A stretch of 64,000 bases of DNA from Lachnospiraceae bacterium (GCA_015057585.1 SVEF01000014.1:26571-90570), one strand, 5' to 3'. Positions 51,672-62,005 are shown, numbered from the stretch's first letter. Made by a program: numbers and translations. The notes: generated by a model not told the origin, from the sequence alone.

Positions 51672-52837
51672 GCTGTATATGCATATAGAATTGCACTGAT
51701 AAAAGCAGTGAGAGGAACCGTAAGTATGACACCGATGGAACTGGATAAGCTACTGACGATTTCCAGTGCCAAATAGGGTGAACTTAAGAACTGGCGGAGC
51801 GGCAAATTTAAGGAAGCGATATACATAATCAGCATCATACCGCTGCCGATAATCGCAAGAATTAAGGTATTTGTCATAGTACCGACCATATCGCGTCCGA
51901 TGTTCATGCCGCTGAAGAATAGCTGTTTAAATGTCAGTTTTTCACCAACCAGGGAAATTTCGCGGATGGCAGAGGAAATACTCATTGCAACGTCCATGAC
52001 TGCACCGAGGGCACTAATCATGACACCGGCTACCAAAAGATAACGGATGCCGACCAGACTTTCACCGGTGTGACGCAGCTGCATCAGGGGTTCCGCGTAT
52101 TCCTCACGATAACCGTCAATCCGCAGAAGAGCCTGTGCAAGCAGGGCGAACAATGTGGCAAATACCATGCCGGCAACGGTGCCTAAAATAGCGCAGACGG
52201 TCTTTTTATCCCAACCGGAGAGAATTAAAAACACAATACAGGCAATCCAGCTGCAAACAAGAAGTGTAGTTGGAAGTGTCGGCCATCCGGCAAACAAAAG
52301 CGGTAATAAAATCAGTAATAAGGCTGCAATGGTAATCAGTAATCCGATGAGCGATTTGGCTCCGGTTTTTCCGCCGACCAAAACAGTGATAAGACAAAAT
52401 GCTCCAAGTAAAATCAGAATGGCAGGTGCGCGGTCATATTCATAAACGGTGGCATAAACCTGACCTTCCTCGTAGACGGAGAGGCCAATGATAAAGTAAT
52501 CCCCAACGGAGAGCCGGTGTCCATAAAGCGGACCGACAAGGTTACTAATCGGATATGTATTCCCGGCGTACGGCCCGGTTTCGACAAGTGCTGTCAGCTC
52601 CTGATGCCCACGCAGAGTACCTTCCTTTTTGTCCTCCGGTTCGCAATTATCCGACAATATCTCGGTTACAACTGCATTTTCATAGGTTAGGGAATATCCG
52701 GAGGAAAATTCCGAACTTTCCTCTGCCGGGTGAGCCAGCAGATAAAAATAAACACCAAGAAGCAGTAAAAAAATGATGGAACATATTGCAGGTAATTGGG
52801 ATTTGATGTATGATGTAGCGGAATGTGATTTTTTCAT
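51656..52837 (-). CDS. YibE/F-family membrane protein
   Basis: This 393-residue protein has one N-terminal span, an extracellular part of about 110 residues, then about seven spans. GGKTGAKSLIGLLITIAALL and SALGAVMDVAMSISSAIREI are typical of YibE/YibF, a family of unknown function. Lactococcal members have been linked to membrane transport, but nothing here proves it. It overlaps the MATE gene by 4 bp at the stop codons. Like MATE, it ends in KEEA because of the shared palindrome. Confidence 0.88.
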   Translation of the reverse strand: MKKSHSATSYIKSQLPAICSIIFLLLLGVYFYLLAHPAEESSEFSSGYSLTYENAVVTEILSDNCEPEDKKEGTLRGHQELTALVETGPYAGNTYPISNLVGPLYGHRLSVGDYFIIGLSVYEEGQVYATVYEYDRAPAILILLGAFCLITVLVGGKTGAKSLIGLLITIAALLLILLPLLFAGWPTLPTTLLVCSWIACIVFLILSGWDKKTVCAILGTVAGMVFATLFALLAQALLRIDGYREEYAEPLMQLRHTGESLVGIRYLLVAGVMISALGAVMDVAMSISSAIREISLVGEKLTFKQLFFSGMNIGRDMVGTMTNTLILAIIGSGMMLIMYIASLNLPLRQFLSSPYLALEIVSSLSSSIGVILTVPLTAFISAILYAYTAKEEA

Positions 52838-52920
52838 AATGCAGTAGTCCTTTTCTTAAGTTTTATAAGTAAAAGGATAGCAATCAAAGATAGACATGTC
52901 AAGAAAAAGAGAGGCAGAAA

Positions 52921-55305
52921 ATGAAACAGAAGAAGACGAACAAAATTGTAATTATCCTGTTGACGGTAGCTATGATTGCAGTAGTTGCACTGATAGGGGC
53001 AGAACTTGCAAAAAGAGGCGAAAGACCGGCAGGAAACCAGGGAACTCCGACGGCTACACAGACGCCGACTAAAGTTCCGACAGATGTGCCGACGACGGCT
53101 CCGACGGAAGCAGTAGCTCCGACAGAGGGTGCATCGTCTATAACTGTTGTACCGACAGCAGCTCCGACGTTGACACCAACACCGGAGACGGAGGATGTGA
53201 TTCCTCTTGTGGAACTGACACCGCAGGATTTAAAGGAAGGTACAAATATTTTCATTTATTGCAAAGGGGCAAATGCAGTTTTAGCATCACCTTCTGAGAA
53301 TAACCGTATCAATCCGGCAAAGACAACGCTGGAACATGGAGTTTTATCAACCGGAAACGGTGCGAGAATTTTTACTGTGGAACAGAATGGGGAATATGTT
53401 CGCTTCTATAATGAAATAGATGGGTATTTGTGTGCAAACGGAACCGGAAACAATGCATTTTATTCCAAAACGGCAGGCAATGAAGCGGATTGGAAAATAG
53501 AACAGGGCAACGGTGGCTATTATCTTCAGAATCGTGTGGCAAAGTACAGAGATATTTATCCGCAGTATCTGGAGTATTATTCCGGTCTGATTACGACGTA
53601 CAGCATGAATAATCCAAAGGATTACAACATATATACCTTCCATTTCTATTCTGCGGGAGAACTGACCGGAGCAGTGAACAAGCCGATGATTTCGGTTGGC
53701 AGACTGGCAGTGGCAGAAAAGGGTATTACCTATGATTTTAAATTCCAGATTGAGGCAACCTATGACATTGCGGAGCTTACCGTGACATTAAACGGAGCGG
53801 ATTTAAGATACGGCCTGGAAGATGGTATCTGCTACGTGCAGATTCCTGCTGAACTGGTAGGCGGCGGTCAGATGGCAGTGCAGATTTCCGGTAAGGATAC
53901 CGAGGATGTTGCCTTCCGTGGTGAAATCGTAATTACCGTAAACGATATTCCGGTCTTTGCGAACCAGACACCTGGAAAGACGGAGCAGACCGGTATGCAG
54001 AAGAGACCGGTGATTTCCGTAGACGTAGTGAATGCGGGAAATAATCCGACGGTTGCTATGACAGTAGGAGGGAAACAGGTAACGGCTGAATATAAGAACG
54101 GAAAGATTACCTATACACCGGATGCGGCACTTGCCGACGGACGTGTAGAGGTTGTAGTGGAACTGACTAGGGCAGAGGACAATGTGAGTGCAAAGACGTC
54201 CTGGAAGTTTACGGTAGGTGAACCAAGTTATAATCTGTATTTCGGTCAGATGCATTCCCATACTGAGTATTCCGACGGCTCCGGTTCGCTGACCAGTGCC
54301 TTGGATTACATCTATAACCTGCCGGAGAGTGCGAATGTTGATTATGTGGCGTTTACTGACCATTCCAACTATTTCGATAAGAACGGCGGAACCAATCCGG
54401 AGGGTGCGCTGTATGATTTGAGTCTTGCGACAGATACCAGCCGTGATATCTGGTTAGAGTATACCGAAACCATCGATGCGTTTAATGCAAAGCAGAACAA
54501 GGTGCTTGCCATCGGTGGCTTCGAAATGACCTGGTCGTCCGGTCCCGGACATATGAATACCTTTAATACCGAAGGTATTGTATCCAGAAACAACCAGGTA
54601 TTAAATAATAAGACAAATTTTGCCGGCATGCAGGCATATTATGAACTTCTTTCCGAGGATGCCGGTGAGGGAAGTATTTCCCAGTTCAATCATCCGGGCG
54701 GTTACTTCGGTGACTTTGCAGCCTTCGGATATTGGGATAAGGAGATTGACGACCGAATCCAGTTAATCGAGGTTTCCAACGGTTCCGGTCAGGTAGGCGC
54801 CAGCGGTTATTATCCAAGCTATGAAAGTTATAATCTGGCTCTGGACAAGGGCTGGCATCTGGCACCGATGATGAACCAGGATAACCACGGCGGCAGATGG
54901 GGAAATTCCAATGAAGCAAGAGGCGTTATTCTTGCTGAGGATTTGACGGAAGAAAATATTTACGATGCGATTTATAACCGCCGTGCCTATGCAACCGAGG
55001 ACAGAAACTTAGAGATATTGTATACAGTAAACGGCAGATGGCTCGGTTCCATTTTTACCGAGAAACCAGAGGAATTGAAGGTACGTGTACAGTTTAACGA
55101 TCCGGACAGTGTTGACAGAATCACGAAGGTAGAGGTTATTGTAGATTCCGGTAGGGTTGCGTATGAGTGGACAGATGCTGCAGACCTTGCAGATGGTCTG
55201 GTAGAGACTTCTTTGGCACCAAATTACAGATACTATTACATCCGTATCACGCAGGCGGACGGCAATCTGGCATTTACTGCACCGGTTTGGGTGGAAACGA
55301 AGTAA
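52921..55305 (+). CDS. Surface-anchored CehA/McbA-type PHP metallohydrolase
   Basis: This 794-residue protein has an N-terminal membrane anchor (residues 8-28) and a Pro/Thr linker (about 40-95, e.g. TPTATQTPTKVPTDVPTT). A beta-rich region (about 100-430) includes an RICIN- or fascin-like stretch (NGEYVRFYNEIDGYLC), followed by a PHP domain: FGQMHSHTEYSDGSGS, YVAFTDHSNYFD, SQFNHPGGYF and MMNQDNHGGRW hold the metal ligands. The CehA/McbA family cleaves carbamates and phosphoesters. The extracellular location suggests hydrolysis of a host or dietary phosphoester, but the substrate is unknown. Confidence 0.85.
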   Translation: MKQKKTNKIVIILLTVAMIAVVALIGAELAKRGERPAGNQGTPTATQTPTKVPTDVPTTAPTEAVAPTEGASSITVVPTAAPTLTPTPETEDVIPLVELTPQDLKEGTNIFIYCKGANAVLASPSENNRINPAKTTLEHGVLSTGNGARIFTVEQNGEYVRFYNEIDGYLCANGTGNNAFYSKTAGNEADWKIEQGNGGYYLQNRVAKYRDIYPQYLEYYSGLITTYSMNNPKDYNIYTFHFYSAGELTGAVNKPMISVGRLAVAEKGITYDFKFQIEATYDIAELTVTLNGADLRYGLEDGICYVQIPAELVGGGQMAVQISGKDTEDVAFRGEIVITVNDIPVFANQTPGKTEQTGMQKRPVISVDVVNAGNNPTVAMTVGGKQVTAEYKNGKITYTPDAALADGRVEVVVELTRAEDNVSAKTSWKFTVGEPSYNLYFGQMHSHTEYSDGSGSLTSALDYIYNLPESANVDYVAFTDHSNYFDKNGGTNPEGALYDLSLATDTSRDIWLEYTETIDAFNAKQNKVLAIGGFEMTWSSGPGHMNTFNTEGIVSRNNQVLNNKTNFAGMQAYYELLSEDAGEGSISQFNHPGGYFGDFAAFGYWDKEIDDRIQLIEVSNGSGQVGASGYYPSYESYNLALDKGWHLAPMMNQDNHGGRWGNSNEARGVILAEDLTEENIYDAIYNRRAYATEDRNLEILYTVNGRWLGSIFTEKPEELKVRVQFNDPDSVDRITKVEVIVDSGRVAYEWTDAADLADGLVETSLAPNYRYYYIRITQADGNLAFTAPVWVETK

Positions 55306-55341
55306 AATTTACTTGCAAATATTGCTAGTTTATGAGAAAAT

Positions 55342-55381
55342 ATTCGGGTGTGTAACTGTGCACACCCGAATTTGTATTTTT
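55342..55381 (+). terminator. Terminator after the CehA-like gene
   Basis: ATTCGGGTGTG pairs with CACACCCGAAT around eight bases, followed by TTGTATTTTT. Confidence 0.88.
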
Positions 55382-55402
55382 ATGAAAGGAATGGTATAAA
55401 TC

Positions 55403-56935
55403 ATGAGCAAAAAGCCAACAGTATTAATGATTTTAGACGGATATGGATTAAATGAAAAGACACAGGCAAATGCAGTAGCGGAAGCAAGGACACCTGTGAT
55501 GGATAAATTGATGGCAGAGTATCCTTTTGTGCAGGGGAATGCATCCGGTATGGCAGTAGGTCTTCCGGACGGACAGATGGGTAACTCTGAGGTTGGTCAC
55601 TTAAATATGGGTGCCGGCCGTATCGTATATCAGGAACTGACCAGAATTACAAAGGAAATTCAGGACGGTGACTTCTTCGAAAATAAGGAACTTCTTGCAG
55701 CAGTAGAAAACTGTAAAGCAAACGGCAGTGCGCTTCATGCATTCGGTCTGTTGTCCGATGGCGGTGTACACAGCCATATTACACACTTATTCGGTTTGCT
55801 GGAACTTGCAAAGAGAGCAGGTCTTGAAAAGGTATTCGTACATGCATTTTTGGACGGCAGAGATACCGCACCGACTTCCGGTAAAGGTTTCCTGATTGAT
55901 TTACAGAATAAGATGGACGAGCTTAAGATTGGTAAGATTGCCTCCATCCACGGCAGATACTATGCAATGGACAGAGACAACCGCTGGGACAGAGTAGAAA
56001 AGGCATATGCTGCACTGGTTTACGGTGAAGGAAACAAGGCAGACTGCGCAATCTGTGCAATCACAAAGTCCTATAAGGAAGAAGTAACAGATGAATTCGT
56101 AGTTCCTACCATCACTTGTGAAGATGGTACAATTAAAGAGAACGACTCCATCGTATTCTTTAATTTCCGCCCGGACCGTGCAAGAGAAATTACCAGAGCA
56201 TTCTGTGCTGATGAGTTTGACGGTTTTGAAAGAAGATTCGGCAGATTTAATGTAAAGTTTGTCTGCTTCTCTGAATATGATGTTACGATTCCGAACAAGA
56301 CGGTTGCTTTTGAAAAGATTGCAATTACCAATACCTTCGGTGAATTTCTTGCTGCGAACAACATGACTCAGGCAAGAATTGCGGAAACCGAAAAGTATGC
56401 ACACGTAACGTTCTTCTTTAACGGTGGTGTAGAAGCGCCAAACGCAGGAGAAGACAGAATCTTAGTCAACTCTCCAAAGGTGGCAACCTATGATTTGCAG
56501 CCTGAGATGAGCGCTTACGAAGTAGCAGACAAGTTAGTAGAGGCAATCAAGTCCGGCAAGTATGATGTTATCATCACAAACTTTGCAAATCCGGATATGG
56601 TTGGTCATACCGGTATTGAAAATGCAGCTATTAAGGCGGTAGAGGCAGTCGATGAATGCGTAGGTAAGGCATACGATGCACTGATGTCCGTAGACGGCCA
56701 GATGTTCATCTGTGCAGACCACGGCAATGCAGAGCAGTTACTGGATTATGAGACAGGCGCACCGTTTACCGCGCATACAACCAATCCGGTTCCGTTTGTT
56801 TTAGTAAATTATGATAAGGCTTACACCTTAAGAGAAGGTGGCTGTCTGGCAGACATCGTTCCGACCCTGATTGAGATGATGGGTATGGAGCAGCCAAAGG
56901 AAATGACAGGTAAGTCCTTATTAGTCAGAAGATAA
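55403..56935 (+). CDS. gpmI: 2,3-bisphosphoglycerate-independent phosphoglycerate mutase
   Basis: GpmI converts 3- to 2-phosphoglycerate with two manganese ions. The 510-residue alkaline-phosphatase-like enzyme has MILDGYGL (first metal Asp), the phosphoserine GQMGNSEVGHLNMGAGR, HAFLDGRDTAPTS, FFNFRPDRAREITRAF and ICADHGNAEQL (metal His/Asp). The start has GAAAGGAATGG upstream. It carries on the glycolytic order of gap-pgk-tpiA, but the CehA, MATE and YibE/F genes are inserted between them. Confidence 0.97.
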   Translation: MSKKPTVLMILDGYGLNEKTQANAVAEARTPVMDKLMAEYPFVQGNASGMAVGLPDGQMGNSEVGHLNMGAGRIVYQELTRITKEIQDGDFFENKELLAAVENCKANGSALHAFGLLSDGGVHSHITHLFGLLELAKRAGLEKVFVHAFLDGRDTAPTSGKGFLIDLQNKMDELKIGKIASIHGRYYAMDRDNRWDRVEKAYAALVYGEGNKADCAICAITKSYKEEVTDEFVVPTITCEDGTIKENDSIVFFNFRPDRAREITRAFCADEFDGFERRFGRFNVKFVCFSEYDVTIPNKTVAFEKIAITNTFGEFLAANNMTQARIAETEKYAHVTFFFNGGVEAPNAGEDRILVNSPKVATYDLQPEMSAYEVADKLVEAIKSGKYDVIITNFANPDMVGHTGIENAAIKAVEAVDECVGKAYDALMSVDGQMFICADHGNAEQLLDYETGAPFTAHTTNPVPFVLVNYDKAYTLREGGCLADIVPTLIEMMGMEQPKEMTGKSLLVRR

Positions 56936-57017
56936 GAAAAAAGTACTTTACAAAATTACAAAAGTTTTATATAATGAACTTTGGTTAATTAATCCTGAGG
57001 TTTAGGAGGTGTGATAA

Positions 57018-57257
57018 GTGGCAGTTTTAAGAGGAATTGTAACAGTTTTATATGTTCTTATTTGTATAGCGTTAGTTATTGTTGTATTGTTCCAGGAGAG
57101 TAAGTCGCAGGGACTTTCCGGTTCCATCAACGGAATCGCTGAAACATACTGGGGTAAGAATAAGGGACGTTCTATGGAAGGTGCTTTAGAAAACGGAACT
57201 AAGGTTTTAGCAGTACTCTTCATCGTATTATCCGTTGTTCTTAACTTAAACTGGTAA
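57018..57257 (+). CDS. secG: Preprotein translocase subunit SecG
   Basis: This 79-residue protein has two spans: RGIVTVLYVLICIALVIVVL and VLAVLFIVLSVVLNL, separated by the conserved loop FQESKSQGLSGSINGIAETYWGKNKGR (residues about 29-55). SecG aids SecYEG protein export. It starts at GTG 57018 behind a near-perfect ribosome site AGGAGGTGTGAT. The order secG-rnr-smpB-ssrA is a classic Firmicutes cluster. Confidence 0.93.
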   Translation: MAVLRGIVTVLYVLICIALVIVVLFQESKSQGLSGSINGIAETYWGKNKGRSMEGALENGTKVLAVLFIVLSVVLNLNW

Positions 57258-57274
57258 TATTAAATATGAATGTA

Positions 57275-57316
57275 GAAAGCGTGTTTCAATTTTGGGACAC
57301 GCTTTCCTTTTGTTTT
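57275..57316 (+). terminator. Hairpin between secG and rnr
   Basis: GAAAGCGTGTTTC pairs with GGACACGCTTTC, with a wobble, around seven bases, followed by CTTTTGTTTT. It probably terminates or attenuates before rnr. Confidence 0.78.
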
Positions 57317-57341
57317 GGGGGAGAAATTAGGAGAGAGGATT

Positions 57342-59312
57342 ATGAAGTTTATCAGTAAAAAGAAGAAAACAGAAAAGCCGTTAAAGGCTCCGGTGCCGGA
57401 ACTGCGTGTGGGTACCTTTGCGGGTACAACGCGTGGATTCGGGTTTTGTGTTATCGAAGGAGAAGATGATGTCTTTATTCCGGAGAGAGACACCAAAGGG
57501 GCAATGCACGGCGATGAAATAGAAATTGAGATTACCTCCGGCGGTTCCGAAGGAAAACGTCGGGAAGGTAAGGTTGTGAAGGTGACGAAGCGTGACACGG
57601 TTTACGTAGTCGGAACCTTTGAAAAAAGCAAAAATTACGGCTTTGTCATTCCGGATAATTTGAAACTCGGCAGTGATATTTATATTGCCAAGGAGCACAC
57701 CAAGGGAGCGGTAAACGGACATAAGGTCTATGTAAAAATTACAGACTATGGTAGTGCAAAAAGAAGTCCGGAGGGCCGTGTGGTGGAAATTCTGGGTCAC
57801 ATCAATGATCCTGCGGCAGATGTAAAGACCGTGTTAAAGACGTATGGTCTGGATACAGAGTTCCCGGAAAGTGTGATGCAGGAGGCAGAGAGTATGCCGG
57901 AAGAAATCCTGGAATCTGAAACGGCCGGACGACTGGATTTGCGCGGAGAACTGACGGTGACCATCGACGGCGAGGATGCCAAGGATTTGGATGATGCCAT
58001 CACAATCAGCAAAAAAGACGGAATATATCATCTGGGTGTGCACATTGCCGATGTGACGCACTATGTGAAGGAAGGCTCGGCTCTGGATACGTGTGCGTTG
58101 ACCAGAGGAACCAGTGTGTATCTGGTGGACCGTGTGATTCCGATGCTGCCGCATCGTTTATCGAACGGCATTTGTTCTTTAAATGCGGGTGTAGACCGCC
58201 TGGCGCTCAGCTGCCTGATGGAAATTGATGAAGAGGGAAATGTGATAGGACATCAGATTGCAGAAACGGTGATCCGAGTCACCAGACGCATGAGTTATAC
58301 CGAGGTATACCGCATCCTGCAGGGGGAAGCGGACGACGCATACGGCGAGTTACGTCCGAACTTCTTTCTGATGAAAGAACTTTCGGATATTTTAAGAGAA
58401 AAGCGTAAAAAACGCGGTGCGGTGGATTTTGATTTCCCGGAGAGCAAGATTACCCTTGCGGAAAACGGCAGACCGATAGAAATTAAACCGTATGAACGCA
58501 ACGATGCAACGAAGTTGATTGAAGATTTTATGCTGGCGGCCAATGAAACCGTGGCAGAAGATTTCTTTTGGCAGGAGGCACCGTTTGTTTACCGTACCCA
58601 TGAAAATCCGGACCCAGAGAAAATAAAGAAGTTAGGTGTGTTTATCCGGAACTTCGGTCTTCATATCAAAGAGGGCAAGGACGGTATCCACCCGAAGGAA
58701 CTGCAGAAACTTTTGGATTCTCTGGAAGGAAAGGAAGAGGGAACGCTCATTTCCCGTCTGACGCTCCGTTCTTTAAAACAGGCAAAGTATTCGACGGATT
58801 GTGACGGACATTTTGGACTTGCGGCAAAATATTATTGTCATTTTACGTCACCGATCCGACGTTATCCGGATTTGCAGATTCACCGCATTATCAAGGATAT
58901 TTTAAACGGCAGGATGTCGGAAGAAAAGGAAGAGCATTACCATGAAATTCTTGCCGACGTGGCAGCACAGGCAAGCAAAACAGAACGGACGGCAGAAGAG
59001 GCCGAACGTGAAGTGGAAAAGATGAAAAAGGTAGAATACATGGAAAAACGCATCGGTGAGGTATACGACGGCGTGATTTCCGGTGTGACCAACTGGGGAA
59101 TTTATGTGGAACTTCCAAACACCGTGGAAGGCATTATCCGTCTGGAAAACATCCAGGATGATTTCTACCGTTTCGATGCGGAACGGTATCAGCTGGTGGG
59201 AGAGAGACACCGTCAGGTGTACCGGCTCGGACAGCACATCACCATTTTAGTGCTGGGCGTGGATAAAGTACTGAAAACCATTGACTTTCTGCCGTACAAT
59301 AAGGTAGAGTAG
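57342..59312 (+). CDS. rnr: Ribonuclease R
   Basis: RNase R degrades structured RNA 3'-5' and helps remove mRNA from stalled ribosomes with tmRNA. The 656-residue protein has an N-terminal cold-shock domain (GTTRGFGFCVIEG, KNYGFVIPD), the RNB domain with the metal aspartates (DGEDAKDLDDAITI), RRYPDLQIHRIIKD and a C-terminal S1 domain (GVISGVTNWGIYVELPN). It lacks the N-terminal helical domain of the E. coli protein. ATG 57342 has AGGAGAGAGG upstream; an in-frame 57315 start is unsupported. Confidence 0.95.
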   Translation: MKFISKKKKTEKPLKAPVPELRVGTFAGTTRGFGFCVIEGEDDVFIPERDTKGAMHGDEIEIEITSGGSEGKRREGKVVKVTKRDTVYVVGTFEKSKNYGFVIPDNLKLGSDIYIAKEHTKGAVNGHKVYVKITDYGSAKRSPEGRVVEILGHINDPAADVKTVLKTYGLDTEFPESVMQEAESMPEEILESETAGRLDLRGELTVTIDGEDAKDLDDAITISKKDGIYHLGVHIADVTHYVKEGSALDTCALTRGTSVYLVDRVIPMLPHRLSNGICSLNAGVDRLALSCLMEIDEEGNVIGHQIAETVIRVTRRMSYTEVYRILQGEADDAYGELRPNFFLMKELSDILREKRKKRGAVDFDFPESKITLAENGRPIEIKPYERNDATKLIEDFMLAANETVAEDFFWQEAPFVYRTHENPDPEKIKKLGVFIRNFGLHIKEGKDGIHPKELQKLLDSLEGKEEGTLISRLTLRSLKQAKYSTDCDGHFGLAAKYYCHFTSPIRRYPDLQIHRIIKDILNGRMSEEKEEHYHEILADVAAQASKTERTAEEAEREVEKMKKVEYMEKRIGEVYDGVISGVTNWGIYVELPNTVEGIIRLENIQDDFYRFDAERYQLVGERHRQVYRLGQHITILVLGVDKVLKTIDFLPYNKVE

Positions 59313-59380
59313 ATGTAGAGACTTGATTTGTGTCCTCTGCGACAGGCAGGGGAGTACATAATACGGAAAAGAGGTAGCTT

Positions 59381-59854
59381 ATGGCAGGTTCAAAGGAGAG
59401 TATCAAACTGGTTGCCAACAATAAAAAGGCATACTTTGATTACTTTATTGAAGATAAATATGAGGCCGGTGTGGCACTCCACGGTACAGAGGTAAAATCC
59501 ATCCGTATGGGTAAGTGCAGTATCAAAGAGGCCTATATTAAGATTGAAAACGGAGAAGTGTTCATCTACGGTATGCACATCAGTCCTTACGAAAAAGGGA
59601 ACATTTTTAATAAGGACCCGATGCGTATCAAAAAGCTTCTCATGCACAAGTATGAGATTAACAAGATTTTCGGTAAGATGCAGCAAAAGGGCTATACCCT
59701 GGTGCCGTTACAGGTGTATTTAAAGGGCAGTCTGGTAAAAGTAGAAGTTGGTATTGCCAAGGGTAAAAAGTTGTATGATAAGCGCGAGTCACTGGCAAAG
59801 AAGGACATGAAGCGTGAAGCAGAGAAGGAGTTTAAAATCCGGAATCTGGGATAG
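59381..59854 (+). CDS. smpB: SsrA-binding protein SmpB
   Basis: SmpB carries tmRNA into stalled ribosomes. The 157-residue protein has [23 protein letters not shown] (positions about 17-39), INGEVFI-type beta segments and the basic C-terminal tail [20 protein letters not shown], which lies in the mRNA channel. The tmRNA gene itself follows 1.8 kb downstream, separated by a pyrophosphatase gene. The ribosome site is GAGGTAGC. Confidence 0.96.
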   Translation: MAGSKESIKLVANNKKAYFDYFIEDKYEAGVALHGTEVKSIRMGKCSIKEAYIKIENGEVFIYGMHISPYEKGNIFNKDPMRIKKLLMHKYEINKIFGKMQQKGYTLVPLQVYLKGSLVKVEVGIAKGKKLYDKRESLAKKDMKREAEKEFKIRNLG

Positions 59855-59863
59855 GGGGTTATG

Positions 59864-61516
59864 ATGACAACTCACAAGCGGAAAATTACAGTAATCGGTC
59901 ACAAAAATCCGGATACGGATTCCATCTGTTCCGCAATTGCGTATGCACATTTAAAAAACAGTCTGAATCAGACGGACTGCTTTGTGCCAAAGCGTGCGGG
60001 GGAAGTGAATGCGGAGACGGAGTTTGTGCTTGATTATTTTAAAGCAGAGCTGCCGGAACTGGTGGAGGACATCGGTACACAGGTTAAGGATATTGAAATC
60101 CGTGAGACGGCAGGCGTTTCCGGCGGTATTTCCCTTAAGAAAGCACACGCTTTGATGAAGGACAATAACGTGGTGACACTCCCGATTACGAGGGAAGATA
60201 TGTTGGAGGGTGTCATTACCATCGGTGATATTGCAACGTCTTATATGGATGTATATGATAGCGGAATTCTGTCGAAGGCAAAAACACCGTATCAGAATAT
60301 TATTGAAACACTGGATGCGACAATTCTGGTCGGGGATGCGGATGCGATTTTTGATGCAGGAAAGGTGCTCATTGCCGCGGCAAGCCCGGAGATGATGGAG
60401 TGTTACATAGAGGAAAAAGACCTTGTTATCATGGGAAACCGCTATGAAATGCAGCTTTGTGCCATTGAAATGAAGGCGGGCTGTATTATCATCTGTGAAG
60501 GGGCTCCGGTGTCGCGCACCATTCAGAGACTGGCAGAGCAGAATGGCTGTACCGTGCTTTGTACGCCGATGGATACGTACACGGTAGCGCGTCTGATTAA
60601 CCAGAGTATGCCGATTTCGTATTTTATGATAAAAGAAAATATCAAGACCTTCCATACAACGGATTTTGTCGAGGAAATCAAGGAAGTCATGGCAAAGCAG
60701 AGAACCAGAGACTTTCCGGTACTGGATTCCAAGGGCAGATACTGCGGTATGGTTTCCAGAAGAAATCTTCTCGATATGAAACAGAAGCAGGTCATTTTAG
60801 TTGACCATAACGAAAAGAGCCAGGCTGCCGACGGCGTGGAAAATACGGAAATTCTGGAGATTGTGGATCATCATCGCCTTGGTACGATGGAAACGATGTC
60901 ACCTGTTTTTTTCAGAAACCAGCCTTTGGGATGTACGGCGACGATTGTATTCCAGATGTACCGGGAAAACCGCATCGAACTGCCGGAGCAGATGGCAGGA
61001 CTTTTATGCGCGGCGATTCTTTCCGATACGCTGATGTTCCGTTCGCCAACCTGCACACCTGCAGATAAGGCTGCCGCAGAGGTGCTCGCCAAAATGGCAG
61101 GCATTGAAATTGAAATCTTTGCAAATGAGATGTTTTTGGCAGGCAGCAATTTACGGAATAAGAGTGCAGAAGAGATTTTTTATCAGGATTTCAAGGTGTT
61201 TCCGATAGAGGATGTGACGATTGGTGTAGGACAGATTAACTCGTTAAATGCGGATGAACTTACCACTATCGGGGCGATGATGAAACCGAAGTTAGAGGGA
61301 TTTTTAAAAGCGCAGAATGTGGATATGATGTTCTTTTTACTGACGGATATTGTCAAGGAATCCTCCGTACTCTTATATACGGGTGCACAGGCAGAGACTG
61401 TGGTGGAAGCAGCTTTCGGCTATCCGGGATGCGAGGCTGAAATTACACTTGCCGGTATGGTGTCCAGAAAGAAGCAGCTGATTCCGGCACTTGTGAGCGG
61501 TCTGCATCAGTTATAA
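59864..61516 (+). CDS. ppaC: CBS-domain manganese-dependent inorganic pyrophosphatase
   Basis: This family II pyrophosphatase hydrolyses pyrophosphate. The DHH domain start ITVIGHKNPDTDSICSAIAYAHL and the later IVDHHRLG motif hold the metal ligands. Between them (about residues 70-310) lie two CBS domains and a DRTGG-like segment, a layout known from clostridial adenine-nucleotide-regulated enzymes. The C-terminal DHHA2 domain ends PALVSGLHQL. Two ATG codons are adjacent (59861 and 59864); the second is better spaced from GGGGG. It is 550 residues, typical for the CBS form (plain ones have about 310). Confidence 0.93.
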   Translation: MTTHKRKITVIGHKNPDTDSICSAIAYAHLKNSLNQTDCFVPKRAGEVNAETEFVLDYFKAELPELVEDIGTQVKDIEIRETAGVSGGISLKKAHALMKDNNVVTLPITREDMLEGVITIGDIATSYMDVYDSGILSKAKTPYQNIIETLDATILVGDADAIFDAGKVLIAAASPEMMECYIEEKDLVIMGNRYEMQLCAIEMKAGCIIICEGAPVSRTIQRLAEQNGCTVLCTPMDTYTVARLINQSMPISYFMIKENIKTFHTTDFVEEIKEVMAKQRTRDFPVLDSKGRYCGMVSRRNLLDMKQKQVILVDHNEKSQAADGVENTEILEIVDHHRLGTMETMSPVFFRNQPLGCTATIVFQMYRENRIELPEQMAGLLCAAILSDTLMFRSPTCTPADKAAAEVLAKMAGIEIEIFANEMFLAGSNLRNKSAEEIFYQDFKVFPIEDVTIGVGQINSLNADELTTIGAMMKPKLEGFLKAQNVDMMFFLLTDIVKESSVLLYTGAQAETVVEAAFGYPGCEAEITLAGMVSRKKQLIPALVSGLHQL

Positions 61517-61559
61517 ATTTTTATTTTGAATGCAAGGGCGGCAGGAAAGGATTGCCGCC

Positions 61560-61588
61560 TTGACGCATATATATTTTTGTGGTATAGT
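61560..61588 (+). promoter_or_regulatory. Promoter of ssrA
   Basis: TTGACG (61560-61565), 17-bp spacer, TATAGT (61583-61588). The transcript would start near 61595 and be trimmed at 61646. A GGCTTAG/CTAAACC hairpin (about 61618-61643) lies directly before the mature end. Confidence 0.85.
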
Positions 61589-61645
61589 TACTTTCGCGGT
61601 AACGAAAAATACCGATGTGGCTTAGTCAGTCGCATAGCTAAACCA

Positions 61646-62005
61646 GGGCTTGTACTGGTTTCGACGGGGGTTTTGAAGTTACGGAAGCCATTGGTGGTTG
61701 GGGACCACCTTAAAACCTCAAATTAAAAATAAACGCTAACAATAATTTAGCATTCGCTGCCTAGTATGGCAGCTGTCAGACCTGACGCACCTACACGTTA
61801 GGACCCTGGCATCGACTATGTAGGAAACGATGCATCCAAAGCTTTGAGGGTGTAGGCGTAATATGAAGCTACTGAAATCTGCCGCGTGTCTGCTTGCGAC
61901 GGATGGTGGGAACATGCAATATTAGGTTGCAGAAATAACAGACTGTAATGGGAGATGCCGTAGTGGATGGGCTTTCGGACAGGGGTTCGACTCCCCTCAG
62001 GTCCA
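61646..62005 (+). ncRNA. ssrA: Transfer-messenger RNA (tmRNA)
   Basis: The 5' end GGGCTTG pairs with CAGGTCC at the 3' end (acceptor stem with wobbles), and discriminator A is at 62005; CCA is not encoded. The T arm GGGGTTCGACTCCCC and the 5' D-like segment TGGTTTCGACGGGG are standard. The tag frame runs GCT 61735 to TAG 61764: ANNNLAFAA, a normal hydrophobic proteolysis tag. Pseudoknot regions lie between 61765 and 61960. It works with smpB and rnr upstream. Confidence 0.95.

Noticed and set aside
52899..53255. Minus-strand frame opposite the CehA linker
   Set aside because: Antisense of Pro/Thr codons giving Val/Gly repeats; no ribosome site.
59951..60655. 234-codon minus-strand frame inside the pyrophosphatase gene
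   Set aside because: The plus-strand protein has clear DHH and CBS motifs over the whole region; the opposite frame is His/Arg-rich without any recognisable domain.
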